Positions 8,570 to 19,600 of a DNA stretch of 54,452 nucleotides are shown here, in pieces (the first letter of the stretch is position 1; each line of letters opens with the position of its first letter). The notes beneath the pieces were generated by a model. That model did not search any database. It was not told the DNA's origin and saw only the letters and a list, made by a program, of their open reading frames with translations. Source of the stretch: Bacteroidales bacterium (GTDB taxonomy: Bacteria; Bacteroidota; Bacteroidia; Bacteroidales; GCA-2748055); assembly GCA_023138875.1 (NCBI GenBank), contig JAGLOO010000054.1, forward strand, positions 1-54,452, in the 5' to 3' direction. The position numbers were made by a program, and so were the translations under genes.

Positions 8570-10174
8570 CTAATCCTTGACACAACGGACCGACAATCCT
8601 GTATTCTTGTAGTGATCGCCGCGGTACACCTGCTCGTAGTTGTAGTTCAGGCTGTGATACCAGGCATCATTACTATTGTTCTGCGAAGTCGTCCAAAACT
8701 CAGTGTGAGTGGTTAAATTGACGAAAATGCCAGTATTGGTACGGCGGCCTGCAGGCAGGGCAGTAAAACCACTTTCATTTGTTGCTCCGGTATTTGGACT
8801 TGACCAATGTGTGGTGCCGGTTTCTTTCAGTTTGCCACCTTCATCTGTTCCACGATAAGCACTATATTTATCTGCTTCTTCCTGGCTCATACCCAAATAC
8901 ATTTCCAGTTGTTTCCACTCATCATCACTGGGAAGATGCCAACCTTTTGGACAGACACCCTGAACGTCACTCGGATTGGCAGTGCTGCTACTCGCACCGT
9001 TCATAGCTGCTCCCCATGTATATAATGCACCATAAGTGTTTCCGTTGGATGAATTGTTATCATACCAGCAGTATGCTTTATCTGTTTGTATCAGAGCATC
9101 CCACTCTGAGACGCTTTCAACTAATTGAATTTCAGTTCCATCAGAATAATGTGTGACTTTCAGATTTTCCTGCATCCAGATTTGGTCTCCAATCGTGACT
9201 ATCTGGTAGATATTATCATCATAGTCTTTAACAGTAGTGCAATCGTCTGTATTAAAGCTTACTTGTGATCCATAGGATGTACCCACTGAATTGGCTGCAT
9301 AGGCTCTAACATAATATGTGGTTCCGCAGGACAATCCGGTAATTGCACTGGTAAAACTCCCGGATCCACTTCCATTATTTGTGCAGTTATCGGAAGTGGT
9401 GGGATTTTGTGAAGTGCTCCAGCAAACGCCCTTTGCAGTTACTGCGGCCCCTCCATCATCAGTGATATTACCCCCGCTTTGAGCTGAAGTTTTCGTTATA
9501 CTGCTCACAGAGGTTGTAGTAACAACCGGAATGTTCACAGGACATTGACTTGTTGGAAAACTTATCTGATTTCCATATGTAGTACCAGCTGAATTGGTTG
9601 CATAAGCCCTTACATAATATGTGGTGTTACAGGTCAAACCGGTTATTGAACCTGAGTAGCTTCCGGTACCATTCCCATCCGAAGTATGGCTATCAGAAAG
9701 AGTCGGGTTTTGAGACGTGCTCCAGCATACACCCCTTGCAGTTACTGCTGCTCCTCCATCACTAACAACATTTCCACCATAATTAGCAGATGATACAGTT
9801 ATTCCCGAGATATCACTTGTCGTTACAGATGGAAGATCTGCATCAATAGTTATTTGTACTTCATCTGATGCTTCCAGTCCCGAATTATCAGTCACGGTAG
9901 CTTTTATGGTGTAATTACCTGAAGTGTATCCATCAGTGTTCAACTCAAAATTAAATGGGAAGTTCTCTAAATTTGCTATACCAATGTTGTTAAAATAGAG
10001 TTTGACTCCCGAAACTGTACCATCAGGATCATTTGCATCTACAGAAATAGGAATACTTATCCCATGGGCAAAAACAGCATTGTTTGAAGGGTGAGTAATT
10101 ATACAAGTTGGAGGTTGATTTTTTCTGCAGGACAGAAGTACAATTAAAATCAATAACAGAGATAACTTCTTCAT
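8570..10174 (-). CDS. FISUMP-domain lipoprotein with tandem fibronectin-like repeats
   Basis: A 534-residue surface lipoprotein with a lipobox (VLLSCRKN, Cys about 16). Residues about 20-110 form an Ig-like domain (PSNNAVFAHG, then NDPDGTVSGVKLYF). Two tandem repeats of about 100 residues follow, each with GGAAVTA(R/K)GVCWSTSQNP and TYYVRAYA, of the type common in Bacteroidota surface proteins. From about 315 to the end lies a FISUMP domain (VKDYDDNIYQIVTIGDQIWM, then CPKGWHLPSDDEW, ending LSVRCVKD). FISUMP domains were first noted in Fibrobacter; their function is not established, though some share the C-type-lectin-like fold class. Likely an adhesin or binding protein. Confidence 0.88.
   Translation of the reverse strand: MKKLSLLLILIVLLSCRKNQPPTCIITHPSNNAVFAHGISIPISVDANDPDGTVSGVKLYFNNIGIANLENFPFNFELNTDGYTSGNYTIKATVTDNSGLEASDEVQITIDADLPSVTTSDISGITVSSANYGGNVVSDGGAAVTARGVCWSTSQNPTLSDSHTSDGNGTGSYSGSITGLTCNTTYYVRAYATNSAGTTYGNQISFPTSQCPVNIPVVTTTSVSSITKTSAQSGGNITDDGGAAVTAKGVCWSTSQNPTTSDNCTNNGSGSGSFTSAITGLSCGTTYYVRAYAANSVGTSYGSQVSFNTDDCTTVKDYDDNIYQIVTIGDQIWMQENLKVTHYSDGTEIQLVESVSEWDALIQTDKAYCWYDNNSSNGNTYGALYTWGAAMNGASSSTANPSDVQGVCPKGWHLPSDDEWKQLEMYLGMSQEEADKYSAYRGTDEGGKLKETGTTHWSSPNTGATNESGFTALPAGRRTNTGIFVNLTTHTEFWTTSQNNSNDAWYHSLNYNYEQVYRGDHYKNTGLSVRCVKD
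9235..9829 (-). repeat. Two tandem about 100-codon fibronectin-like repeats inside the FISUMP lipoprotein gene
   Basis: Codons about 116-213 and 214-313 encode two closely similar units. Both contain GGAAVTA, GVCWSTSQNP, ITGL, TYYVRAYA and a TYG/SYG turn near the end. The similarity suggests internal duplication. Boundaries are approximate. Confidence 0.75.
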
Positions 10175-10196
10175 GATTGCCGGGATTTTGGGTGAA

Positions 10197-10227
10197 TAAA
10201 GTTATGAAATACCCAAGAGAATTGAAA
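10197..10227 (-). promoter_or_regulatory. Probable Bacteroidota sigma-ABfr-type promoter of the FISUMP lipoprotein gene
   Basis: On the minus strand TTTC (10224-10227) and TAACTTTA (10197-10204) are separated by 19 bases. This is one mismatch in each box from the Bacteroidota consensus TTTG-N19-TAnnTTTG. Transcription would begin a few bases downstream, about 16 bases before the ATG at 10174. Confidence 0.45.
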
Positions 10228-10304
10228 GCCTTGAGAATATGCTCCTTAATGGGAATATCCCATATTCACAGTGGTCTGAATTTTGGGAAGGGCTATGCGT
10301 CGTG

Positions 10305-11474
10305 TCATGTTCCGGGGATACATTCTGACAATTTGTTGTGTGTGTCGAAATAAAAAACTCTTGCTTTCCTAACATTCATAGCGTTAGTTTGATAATGTAG
10401 CTTTTGAATTTTTATTTCTGACTCTTCTTTTGTTTCATCTTTAAAAATAGCACAGTACACATATTCATTATCAATATATGTAAATGAATTGGAGGTTAAA
10501 AAGTCCTCAACTGCCGGTGAGTTCCTTAATGGCAGCAATTTTAATCTTAAGCTGTCCTGATGTTGAATTTCCGAGACCTTTGCTCCAAGCGATAATTTAA
10601 ACATGGTTAAACCATCTTTCAGCAAAGGACTTGTTCCACCTATGTTAACACGTTTAATATTATTTTTCCTGTGATCTGTTAATGCAAAGTAATATAATGC
10701 ACCAATAACACCCATTTTCATTATATCATCAGAGCCATCTAAAATGCCAACTGCATGCATAAAGGGGATGCCATCAAAATTTTGTTCATACAAGCCTGCA
10801 ATCCTCAAGCCATCTTTAATGACAAAATATATCGTTGATTTTTCCCTTTTAAAATCCTGAAGCATCTTTTTGTAATCTTCAACAATTCCTGATTCCTTAT
10901 GACGACATTCAATGTATGGTTTATGCATTTTCTCATAAAAAAAAGCAAAGTCCTGGTCAGAATATCCTTTTTCTACTCCTAATGAGTATTTTCTGATTCG
11001 CCTTGGTATATCATTTCCTTTTTTAATTAATGACAAGGACAAATCGACATCCAGGTGCATCTTTAACCATCTGGGCAAAACAAATCCAGCTAATTCACCG
11101 GCACGCTGCTTAGCGAGTTTATTCGTTAATTCAACCATTGCCAGATCACATTTTAAGGTTTTGTCTTTTAAATATTTATTAAACTTCCAGACAGGAATTA
11201 GCTTTTTACAAGGGACCTGTTCATATTGATCAAAAATTCTGACCAACCAATAACTTAATACTTTGTTATCCCATCCCAAATAGGAAAAATTTAGTGAATT
11301 ACCGCCTTCATGTGCTATACCTGTATAGAGATGCACGGGTAACCATAAAGATCTGATTTTGCTCCAGGCAGAAAAGACTAACGCATAAGTCTTAATAACT
11401 ATCATTGGAGAAGAATTATAAATCTTCTTTAAATAATCCACCAACCTGCGTTTTGTAACTTTGTTCATGAACAT
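10305..11474 (-). CDS. GNAT/FemAB-like acyltransferase (BioF2-like domain)
   Basis: A 389-residue soluble protein without a signal peptide. The C-terminal half has features of the FemAB/BioF2-like GNAT fold: a central FFYEKMHKPYIECRH segment, IYFVIKDGLRIAGLY, and INIGG-type element (RVNIGGTSPLLKDGLTMFKLSLG). Proteins of this type transfer amino-acyl or acyl groups in polysaccharide, capsule or cell-wall pathways. The substrate is unknown and there is no neighbouring biosynthetic gene cluster. Of the two adjacent possible starts, MFMNK and MNK, either is possible. It is divergent from the envelope cluster that begins at 11666. Confidence 0.65.
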   Translation of the reverse strand: MFMNKVTKRRLVDYLKKIYNSSPMIVIKTYALVFSAWSKIRSLWLPVHLYTGIAHEGGNSLNFSYLGWDNKVLSYWLVRIFDQYEQVPCKKLIPVWKFNKYLKDKTLKCDLAMVELTNKLAKQRAGELAGFVLPRWLKMHLDVDLSLSLIKKGNDIPRRIRKYSLGVEKGYSDQDFAFFYEKMHKPYIECRHKESGIVEDYKKMLQDFKREKSTIYFVIKDGLRIAGLYEQNFDGIPFMHAVGILDGSDDIMKMGVIGALYYFALTDHRKNNIKRVNIGGTSPLLKDGLTMFKLSLGAKVSEIQHQDSLRLKLLPLRNSPAVEDFLTSNSFTYIDNEYVYCAIFKDETKEESEIKIQKLHYQTNAMNVRKARVFYFDTHNKLSECIPGT

Positions 11475-11665
11475 TCGGTATTAATTGATAAAATAACATA
11501 ATTTAGTCGATTTTGATCTTTAATAGGTTACGTTTTTTCATACCTGTCAGTGATATGAAATAATCCGATCCATCTTCCCTCAGATTTGTTCTAAAGTTTT
11601 TTAAATATGGGATTGAAAAAATCATTAAATTAAAGGTGTTACTAAAACACTACCATAAAGAAAAG

Positions 11666-12850
11666 ATGAGAAGTCGAATCATTTTTTTAATCCTGTTTTC
11701 ACAGTACATCTGTTTCATTCCTGTATTGGGCTGCACTACCCCTGTTTTTCGTTACGCACTGGAACGCTGGCCGGCATACTTATATAGGGTAGAAGTTGTG
11801 CACAGCGGAAATCTTAATGACGACCAGAAACGTGCTCTTAATTATCTGAAGGAATCATCTGTAACCGGTATAAAAGCAAATTTGAAAGTTGTAGAAATTT
11901 CAGATATAAGAAATGAAGAAATCCGGAAAGAAGAATTACCTGTGATTCGTTTGTTTTATCCGAAAGAACACAACATACATGGATTGGTTTGGCAAGGTGC
12001 GCTTTCAAATGAAAATGTCAGAAAACTGGTAGACTCTCCGGCCCGCAGGAAAGCAGTTCATCAAATTCAAAAAGGAGATGCCGTGGTATGGTTTTTCCTT
12101 GAAAGCGGAATAAAGAGTGAGGACAATAAACTTGCTGAGTCACTGGAGGAACAGCTTAATCTGTTATCAGATGAATTGAAGCTTTCATCTTCTGCAACGG
12201 ATGCTACCGGTAAACCATTAGATATTATTGTTCCCAATAACAAGGTGAAATTTTCAATGGTAAGGATTTCGAACACCAACCCGGCAGAAGAGATTTTTAT
12301 TAAAATGCTGCTTGGTACCGAACTTGACCTTGCTTCTTTTCATGCTCCGTTAGCCTTTCCGGTTTTCGGAAGAGGACGTGTTCTATATGCCCTTGCAGGT
12401 AAGGGGATTAAACCTGAACTTATCAAAACAGCCTGTAACGCTGTTATTGGCTGGTGTTCATGTACTATTAAGGAAGAAAATGCCGGTACCGACCTGCTTT
12501 TTAAGGCCGACTGGGAAAAAGCTATTGGTGATACTTCCTGGATTCAGGAAGAAATACCTGAAATATCCGGAATATCAGACTTTATCCCTTCAGGAAATAA
12601 AAAAGAGGTTGTTGAGGTAACCGAAAAAAAGGAAGGAAAAGAAACAGAACCTGAAGCAAAGGAAACGGCCAGAAAGAACAACACCGATACGGTTACCGGG
12701 CAAATTGTTGTGGACAGTGATGTTGAAGAACCAGAGGAGCCTGTAATAGATAAAAGCGCTACCGGACCATTGAGGAGAAATATTTTAATTGTTATTGTCT
12801 TGCTTGTGATTGCAGTGCCAACTGTGTCTTATATTTTAAAGAAAAAATGA
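11666..12850 (+). CDS. Cysteine-rich-start envelope protein with C-terminal membrane anchor
   Basis: A 394-residue protein counted from the ATG at 11666. A longer GTG start at 11636 adds ten residues before the signal peptide and is less likely. The signal MRSRIIFLILFSQYICF ends near VLGCTTPVFRYALERWPAYLYR, a motif I recall from uncharacterised Planctomycetes and Verrucomicrobia proteins. The middle is a predicted alpha/beta domain. A charged Glu/Lys-rich linker (about 310-365) and a final membrane helix (ILIVIVLLVIAVPTVSYIL) follow. First gene of a six-gene set; it ends 4 bases before the permease start, so the two are probably co-translated. Function unknown. Confidence 0.8.
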   Translation: MRSRIIFLILFSQYICFIPVLGCTTPVFRYALERWPAYLYRVEVVHSGNLNDDQKRALNYLKESSVTGIKANLKVVEISDIRNEEIRKEELPVIRLFYPKEHNIHGLVWQGALSNENVRKLVDSPARRKAVHQIQKGDAVVWFFLESGIKSEDNKLAESLEEQLNLLSDELKLSSSATDATGKPLDIIVPNNKVKFSMVRISNTNPAEEIFIKMLLGTELDLASFHAPLAFPVFGRGRVLYALAGKGIKPELIKTACNAVIGWCSCTIKEENAGTDLLFKADWEKAIGDTSWIQEEIPEISGISDFIPSGNKKEVVEVTEKKEGKETEPEAKETARKNNTDTVTGQIVVDSDVEEPEEPVIDKSATGPLRRNILIVIVLLVIAVPTVSYILKKK

Positions 12851-12854
12851 ATAT

Positions 12855-14117
12855 ATGAATATAAGCACGCTGGTAATTAAAGAGATGAAACGCCGTAAGC
12901 TCAATTTTTTTTTAGGGCTTCTATCCGTTGTATTTGCTGTCACAACAGTTACGGGGGCATTGACTATGTTACAGGTGCATGATCATAAAACCAATGAGAT
13001 AATAACTGAAAAAGAAGCGGAAACACATGAACGAATGGCTCTGCTGGAAGATGATTATCGTAAGATCATGAAAAAGCTGGGTTTCAACCTATTGATACTT
13101 CCGAAAGACCAGAACATCAGCGATTTGTTTGCCAATGATTTTGCTTCGAAGCTTATGCCGGAGAGCTATGTTGACAGTCTTGCAGCTTCCCGTAGTATGC
13201 TAATTCGTCACTTATTGCCCAGTTTGCAGCAAAAAATTGAGTGGCCGGAGAAGCGCCGTACGATCATACTTATCGGAATAAGAGGCGAAGTGCCTTTCCT
13301 GCATAAAGATCCAAAAGAGCCTATGATGATTGCCGTTCCAAAAGGGACCATGGTAACGGGATTTGAATTGCATGATAAACTGGGGTTGAAACAAGGAGAT
13401 GAGGTAGAACTTCTGGGCAGGAAATTCAAGGTTGGGAAATGTAACGAACCACGCGGGAATAAGGATGATATTACTATCTGGATTAATCTGCAGGAAGCCC
13501 AGGAACTTCTGAATAAACAGGGGAAAATAAACGCGATATTAGCATTGAAATGTTTTTGTTCGGGTGGCAATCAGGCACAGGTAAGAGAAGAAGTTCAAAG
13601 CGTACTCCCTGGCACACAGGTTATTGAAAGAGGAAGTAAAGTGTTTTTGCGTGCTGAAGCAAGAGCCAGGGCAGCAAAAGAAGCACAAGATGCCATTCAG
13701 GCAGAAAAGAGACATCGCAACAAGCTTCGGAACCAGCTGGAAAAGTTTGCCTCAATTCTTGTACCGCTTGTACTTCTTTCAAGCGTCCTGTGGATTACTT
13801 TTCTTTTTATTGGCAATGTTAGTGAAAGGAAAAGTGAAATAGGCATATTAAGAGCGGTTGGAGTGAAGGAGAAGTCTATAATGCGTCTTTTTCTTCTAAA
13901 AGCATTGCTGATTGGGATTTTCGGAGCAGTTATCGGATATTTACTTGGATTGGTAATAGGTAGTGTTTGGGGTGGGCTGTTTTCTTTCAGCCTGTTCAAT
14001 TTATACTTGTTTCTGTTGGTATTGCTATGTGCGCCGCTTCTTTCGTTGCTTGCCGCCTATATTCCTGCTGCAATGGCGGCAAGGCAGGACCCGGCTGAGG
14101 TTTTAAGAGAGGAATAG
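12855..14117 (+). CDS. FtsX-type ABC transporter permease
   Basis: A 420-residue inner-membrane permease. One N-terminal helix (about 15-38) is followed by a long periplasmic domain. A charged, probably coiled-coil segment (ARARAAKEAQDAIQAEKRHR, about 263-282) precedes three C-terminal helices with the FtsX signature SERKSEIGILRAVGVKEKSI. Topology is that of LolC/MacB-type permeases (four helices). It follows the membrane-anchored protein by 4 bases and precedes its ATPase by 39 bases. It likely drives movement or extraction of an envelope substrate by mechanotransmission; the substrate is unknown. Confidence 0.88.
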   Translation: MNISTLVIKEMKRRKLNFFLGLLSVVFAVTTVTGALTMLQVHDHKTNEIITEKEAETHERMALLEDDYRKIMKKLGFNLLILPKDQNISDLFANDFASKLMPESYVDSLAASRSMLIRHLLPSLQQKIEWPEKRRTIILIGIRGEVPFLHKDPKEPMMIAVPKGTMVTGFELHDKLGLKQGDEVELLGRKFKVGKCNEPRGNKDDITIWINLQEAQELLNKQGKINAILALKCFCSGGNQAQVREEVQSVLPGTQVIERGSKVFLRAEARARAAKEAQDAIQAEKRHRNKLRNQLEKFASILVPLVLLSSVLWITFLFIGNVSERKSEIGILRAVGVKEKSIMRLFLLKALLIGIFGAVIGYLLGLVIGSVWGGLFSFSLFNLYLFLLVLLCAPLLSLLAAYIPAAMAARQDPAEVLREE

Positions 14118-14156
14118 GAATGCAAATGAAATTTAGAATTTAGCACGTATTCAGAG

Positions 14157-14801
14157 ATGATATACATAGATAATATCTCAAAAAAATATACTAAGGAAAA
14201 CAAAACTATCCACGCGTTGGATAACTTTTCCCTGACCCTTGAAAAGGGTGAATTTTTAGCAATACATGGCCCGAGTGGTTGTGGGAAAACGACACTGCTG
14301 CTTATTGCCGGGGGACTGCTGCATCCTGACCAGGGCAGGATATTAATTGACAGTGAAAACATTTATGATCTGTCTGCTGAAAAAAGGGCTGTTTTCAGGG
14401 CAAAAAATATTGGTTTTGTTTTTCAGCAATACCACCTCATTCCCTACCTTACCGTTCTTGAAAACGTTCAGGTCCCTGCACTGGCACAAAAGAAAGATGT
14501 TCCTGAAAACGAAATATATGAACTAATTGAATCACTTGGACTAAAAGAACGCCTGCAACATACACCGGCAGAGCTAAGCGCCGGTGAAAAGCAACGTACA
14601 GCTTTGGCACGGGCGCTCTTATATAATCCAAAAATTCTTCTGGCTGACGAAATTACGGGGAACCTTGATCAGGGGAATGTGGAGATTGTGATGAACTGCC
14701 TGGCCGATTATTCAGCACATGGAGGAACAGTGTTACTGGTTACTCACGACAAAAATGCAAACAGGCTGGCTCATAGAACAATTTATATTGAGAAAGGCTA
14801 A
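14157..14801 (+). CDS. LolD/MacB-type ABC transporter ATP-binding protein
   Basis: A 214-residue ABC ATPase with all key motifs: Walker A GPSGCGKTTLL, Q-loop FVFQQYHL, signature LSAGEKQRTALARAL, Walker B plus D-loop ILLADEITGNLD, and switch His in LVTHDK. It belongs to the LolD/FtsE/MacB type. It follows the permease directly and is its evident partner. Note DEI rather than the more usual DEP after the catalytic glutamate. Confidence 0.93.
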   Translation: MIYIDNISKKYTKENKTIHALDNFSLTLEKGEFLAIHGPSGCGKTTLLLIAGGLLHPDQGRILIDSENIYDLSAEKRAVFRAKNIGFVFQQYHLIPYLTVLENVQVPALAQKKDVPENEIYELIESLGLKERLQHTPAELSAGEKQRTALARALLYNPKILLADEITGNLDQGNVEIVMNCLADYSAHGGTVLLVTHDKNANRLAHRTIYIEKG

Positions 14802-14864
14802 TTAATATGCTATCAACAGCAGTTCACTGAAAAAGAATTATGTAATAATTTAAAAATAAGAATT

Positions 14865-16058
14865 ATGAAAAAAATCGTCACAATTTTTGCACTTAGCACA
14901 TTCTTCTTAATGTCTCAGGAAAGTTTATCGGGACAGGAGAAGGAGATTAACAAGGCTATTGATGAGCTGGAAAAAGGAATAGGTGGGTTATTTAAAAAGG
15001 ACAAAAAGAAAAATACACCCCCCCAATCTGAGACCGGACAATCCGATCAGGTTAGCGGAAAATCAGAGGATGCTTCTGTTACAGCACAAACTGAACAGGA
15101 CAAAACAAAACCTTCTCTTGTCTGGTCGAAATATGATTTTGTGCCCGGCGATAATATAATTTTTGAGGATAACCTTTTGGATGAGGAGAACGGGGAATTC
15201 CCCTCCAGATGGGATCTTCACGATGGAAATACTGAGAATGCAGTGTTCGGGGATGAGAATGTAATCATGTTTAGAGGAGGGCACCCAGCCATAGTTCCTT
15301 ACCTTAAAAATCCTGGAACAGATTATCTGCCGGAAGTATTTACTATAGAGTTTGATCTTTATCTTCCTTATAACGACTTTACCATTTACTTCTATGACAG
15401 GAAAAACCAGTCTGCCCCGAGTGGATCAAATTACCTGGGCATAAATTCCACTGGGATGTATTTGAATCCTGCAAGCAGCAATATTCCTGAAGGAAAAACA
15501 ATTAAAAAGGTTTGGACACACATTGCAATAGCCTATACAAACGGGAAGTTAAAGGCTTATATTGACGAAACAAGGTTGATAAACATACCGCGCCTTTCCT
15601 TTAATCCCTCCGGATTAACCCTATTAGCTTACCATGCAAATGATGACCATCCGTTTTTTATAAAAAATATCCGGATAGCGGAGGGAGGTGTAAAACACTA
15701 TGACAGGTTCCTGCAGGATGGAAAGATAGTTTCTAACGGTATACGTTTTGATGTCGGTAAGGCAAGCCTGCGCCCTGAGTCTATGGGTGTATTAAATAGT
15801 ATCTTCAAACTCCTGTCGGCACACCCGGAGGTAAATTTCAGCATAGAAGGTCATACAGATAGTGATGGTGATTCTGCCTTCAATCAAAAGCTATCAGAAG
15901 AGAGAGCAAAAACGGTAATGGACCAGCTTGTTTCAATGGGGATTGATTCCGACCGGCTTACTTCAAAGGGTTTTGGAGAGAGCAATCCAATAAATACCAA
16001 AGATACACCTGAAGGTAAAGCAGTCAACCGCAGGGTCGAATTTGTAAAGAATAATTAA
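14865..16058 (+). CDS. OmpA-family protein with LamG-like domain
   Basis: A 397-residue secreted protein. The signal peptide (KKIVTIFALSTFFLMSQESLSGQ) is followed by a low-complexity charged region, a LamG/concanavalin-like jellyroll (about 95-270, with FDLYLPYNDFTIYFYD and GLTLLAYHA) and a C-terminal OmpA-like domain (about 285-395). The OmpA part contains FSIEGHTDSDGD and the NRRVEFV end typical of peptidoglycan-binding OmpA/Pal domains, so the protein likely ties an envelope structure to peptidoglycan. Fourth gene of the 11666-20495 set, 63 bases after the ATPase. Confidence 0.88.
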   Translation: MKKIVTIFALSTFFLMSQESLSGQEKEINKAIDELEKGIGGLFKKDKKKNTPPQSETGQSDQVSGKSEDASVTAQTEQDKTKPSLVWSKYDFVPGDNIIFEDNLLDEENGEFPSRWDLHDGNTENAVFGDENVIMFRGGHPAIVPYLKNPGTDYLPEVFTIEFDLYLPYNDFTIYFYDRKNQSAPSGSNYLGINSTGMYLNPASSNIPEGKTIKKVWTHIAIAYTNGKLKAYIDETRLINIPRLSFNPSGLTLLAYHANDDHPFFIKNIRIAEGGVKHYDRFLQDGKIVSNGIRFDVGKASLRPESMGVLNSIFKLLSAHPEVNFSIEGHTDSDGDSAFNQKLSEERAKTVMDQLVSMGIDSDRLTSKGFGESNPINTKDTPEGKAVNRRVEFVKNN

Positions 16059-16069
16059 GAATCAGTATT

Positions 16070-16654
16070 ATGAAAAATGTAAAACAACTTCTTTCAATTC
16101 TGATCGTGCTCTTTTTGAGTAGTTGTCTTTACGGACAGTTCAAAGCAAAAATGGGATTCCATTCCATGGGTAAAGAACGAGCTTTTACAGTTTATTCAGC
16201 GGATGCCGGTTATCGTTATGAATTTAATGAAGACGGTCAGAAAGGGGTTATTATTGTAAATGAAGGTGAAAGCCAGGTAATTATACTAATGCCCCAGCAA
16301 AAAATGGCAATGAAAAGCCCTGCTGAAAGTCCTATGAGCATGGGAAACGATCCACTTAAATCATTTGAACACTATAAAGAAAGCGGGATTTTAAAAGATG
16401 CAGGAAAGGAAACTATTAATGGTGTTGAATGTACAAAGTCGATATTATATAATTCAGACAATCCCACACAAAAAATGTTTACCATGTGGTATTCCGAAAA
16501 GTATAAGTTCCCAATAAAAATGATCAGTCACATTGATGGAGAGGAAGGATCAGGTATGGAATTAAAAGATATTGAACCATGGACTCCTGATGCTCATAGT
16601 TTTTCTATTCCTGAAGGATACCAGATTATGGATATAGGCGGTATGATACAGTGA
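16070..16654 (+). CDS. DUF4412-type periplasmic protein
   Basis: A 194-residue protein with a signal peptide (MKNVKQLLSILIVLFLSSCLYGQ). A possible lipobox (SSCL) lies within it, so it may be a lipoprotein. The fold resembles DUF4412/LolA-like domains: GYRYEFNEDGQKGVIIVNEGESQ, then QKMAMK, INGVECTKSILY and MWYSEKYKFPIKM. Proteins of this kind often bind lipid-like molecules in the periplasm, but that is not shown here. It starts 12 bases after the OmpA gene and so belongs to the same transcript. Confidence 0.7.
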   Translation: MKNVKQLLSILIVLFLSSCLYGQFKAKMGFHSMGKERAFTVYSADAGYRYEFNEDGQKGVIIVNEGESQVIILMPQQKMAMKSPAESPMSMGNDPLKSFEHYKESGILKDAGKETINGVECTKSILYNSDNPTQKMFTMWYSEKYKFPIKMISHIDGEEGSGMELKDIEPWTPDAHSFSIPEGYQIMDIGGMIQ

Positions 16655-16694
16655 AGGCAGAAGAATTAAATCAAAGTAACCATAGTTATTAACC

Positions 16695-19600
16695 ATGAAA
16701 TTATCAGCAAGGAAACTATTATTATGTCTGATTCAGGTGATAATATCGATTCAGATTTTTGCTTACGACTGGCCCATGTGGCGCTATGATGCCGGAAGAA
16801 CCGCTTCGAGTCCGGAACAACTGCCTGCTGAATTGTATTTGCAATGGACAAGGCATTACAGTCCAAGGGAGATGGTTTGGGACGATCCGCTAAATCACGA
16901 CCTTATGCAATATGACAAAGTGTTTGAACCTATTGTTATTGGAAACACTTTGTATATCGGATTTAACGATCAGGATAAAGTTGTTGCAATCAATACGGAT
17001 ACGGGTGAAGAAACCTGGACTTATTATGCAGATGGCCCGGTTCGGTTACCAATGACTTTTTACAATAACAATATATACTTTACCTGCGATGATGGGTACC
17101 TTTATTGCTTATCTGCCCAGAAAGGAAATTTAATATGGAAATTTCGCGGGGGACCCTCAGAACGGAAAATAATAGGAAATAAACGTTTAATATCAAGCTG
17201 GCCTGCAAGAGGAGGAGTTGTTATTGAAGACGGCATAGTTTACTTCGCGGCAAGCATATGGCCCTTTATGGGAACCTTTATTTATGCAATTGAAGCAAAT
17301 TCGGGCAATATCATATGGAAAAATGATGGGACCGGCTCTCAATTTATGCAGCAGCCTCACGGCGGTGCCTACGCTTTTGCCGGTGTTGCCCCGCAAGGTG
17401 CAATGGTTATCAGTAATGACAAACTTCTTGTCCCGGGTGGCCGTTCGGTGCCGGCCTGTTTTGATAAAAATACCGGAGAACTGCTCTATTATCATTTAAA
17501 CCAGTATAATAAAACAGGCGGTGCATTTGTTTGTGCGAACAATGATTATATCATCAATCATTCGCGCGACAGAAATACCAACCTGTACAAATTAGATGAT
17601 GGAACAAGAGTAGAAAAGGGATCACTTGAGAAATACCCGGCTTTGGGGGAAGAGCAATTCTATTTTTCCGGGAATTCAATTACTGCCAGAAACGCAAAAA
17701 ATCCTGAAATAGTAGAATGGATATTGCCTGTTGATGCATCAGGTGATTTGATTAAAGCCGGATCAACCCTTTATGCAGGTGGAAAAAACCGGATAACTGC
17801 CGTCAGGTTAACAACAGACGGCAAACCTGAAGTTTTATGGGAAATATCGATTGACGGTGAAGTGGGCAGACTGGTTGCTGCCAACGGGAAAATTTTTGCA
17901 GTTACTCTCGATGGTAAAATTTTGGCCTTCAGTGGACAAAAAGTTAATCCGGTTGATTTATTCCCTTCAACCGGCAAAATCGAAATTTCAGACATAACAA
18001 AACAGAAAGCTCAAAAGATCCTCGCCGAAACCGGAATTAAGGAGGGATACTCATTGTACTTTGGGCCGGGGAAAGGGGATTTACTTGCAGCTATTACACT
18101 TGTTTCCGATTTAAATATCATTGCTGTTGAACCTGACAATTCGAACATCCTTGAACTGCGAAAACGGTTTGACAAAATGGGAATAAAAGCCAGTAATGTT
18201 GCTTTTATACAGGGAACTCCTGAGACAATAGATTTTGCTCCCTACTTCTCTTCGCTTACCATCATTGAAGACCTGAGTAATTATCCATCAGAACCGGAGA
18301 ATATTTTGCTCGAAAAAATATATGAGGTCACCCGGCCGTTTGGCGGGAAAATATGGATAGAAGGCCCGGTTGATAAGCTGGCAGAGTACTCAGAATTAAT
18401 AAATGGGGGAGTATATGAAGGACTGAAAATTGAAAAAGGTAATGTAAGCAAGTTACTGCTTACCCGTTCTGGTGCACCCAAAGGCTCTTCGAACTGGACA
18501 CACCAGTATGGAAGCATGGCCAACACCATTAAATCGGATGATGAATTAGTGAAACTTCCACTTGGAATCCTCTGGTTTGGAGGTAGTTCCAATATGGATG
18601 TTTTACCCCGGCACGGACATGGCCCGCCGGAACAAATTATGAACGGGAAGCTGATTATTGAAGGAATGAACTCTATTAGTGCAAGAGATGTGTATACAGG
18701 CCGGGTTATATGGAAAACCGAATTCACCGGTTTGGGTACATTTGGCACCTACTATAACGAATCGTATGCGGATGATCCCTTAAATCCCTTCTATAATCAG
18801 GAGCATATTCCGGGAGCAAACTCACGTGGCACGAATTATATAGTCACTCCCGATCTGGTTTATGTTGTACAGGGAATTACTCTTCACGTTCTGGATATTG
18901 AAACCGGGGAAATAATTAAAAGCGTTCGGATGCCCGATAGACTCCGGTGGGGATATATAGGTGTTTCGGGAGATAATTTAGTTGCCGGGGCTCATTTTGT
19001 AAAGTACTCTGTCTTATTAATGACTAAACTTAAAAATAAGGAAGAGTGGGCGGGCTATGCAGAAGCAATTTTATCAAATGATAATCGCACAGGCGGCATG
19101 TATAATTACGATCAGAGTGCCAGCGCTTATCTTATTGTTATGGACAGGCACACATTCGATGAAAAATGGAGAGCTAAATCGAATAATGGATTCATTCATA
19201 ACGCGATCGTCTCTGACGGAAAGACATTGTATTACCTTGATAAAATGCCTGCAGCAATAACAAGTTTGCTTGAAAGGCGGGGTATCAGCCTTGAAGAAGA
19301 TTACACTCTTGCAGCTTTAGATATTGAAACCGGCGATACTTTATGGCAAAAAACGGGCAATGTATTTGGAAGCTGGCTCGGATATTCAGCCGGACATAAC
19401 GTTCTCCTTCAGGCAACACGCCCTTCCCATGATATGCTCGCGGGAGAACTGGGGGAAAGAATGATCGCTTACCATGCCGATGATGGTAAAGTGATATGGG
19501 ACAAAGAAATCCAATACTATAATCCTCCGATTTTACATGGTGACAGAATCATCGATGAAAGTTCAGCTTATAGCTTGCTTACCGGGGATCAAATACAACG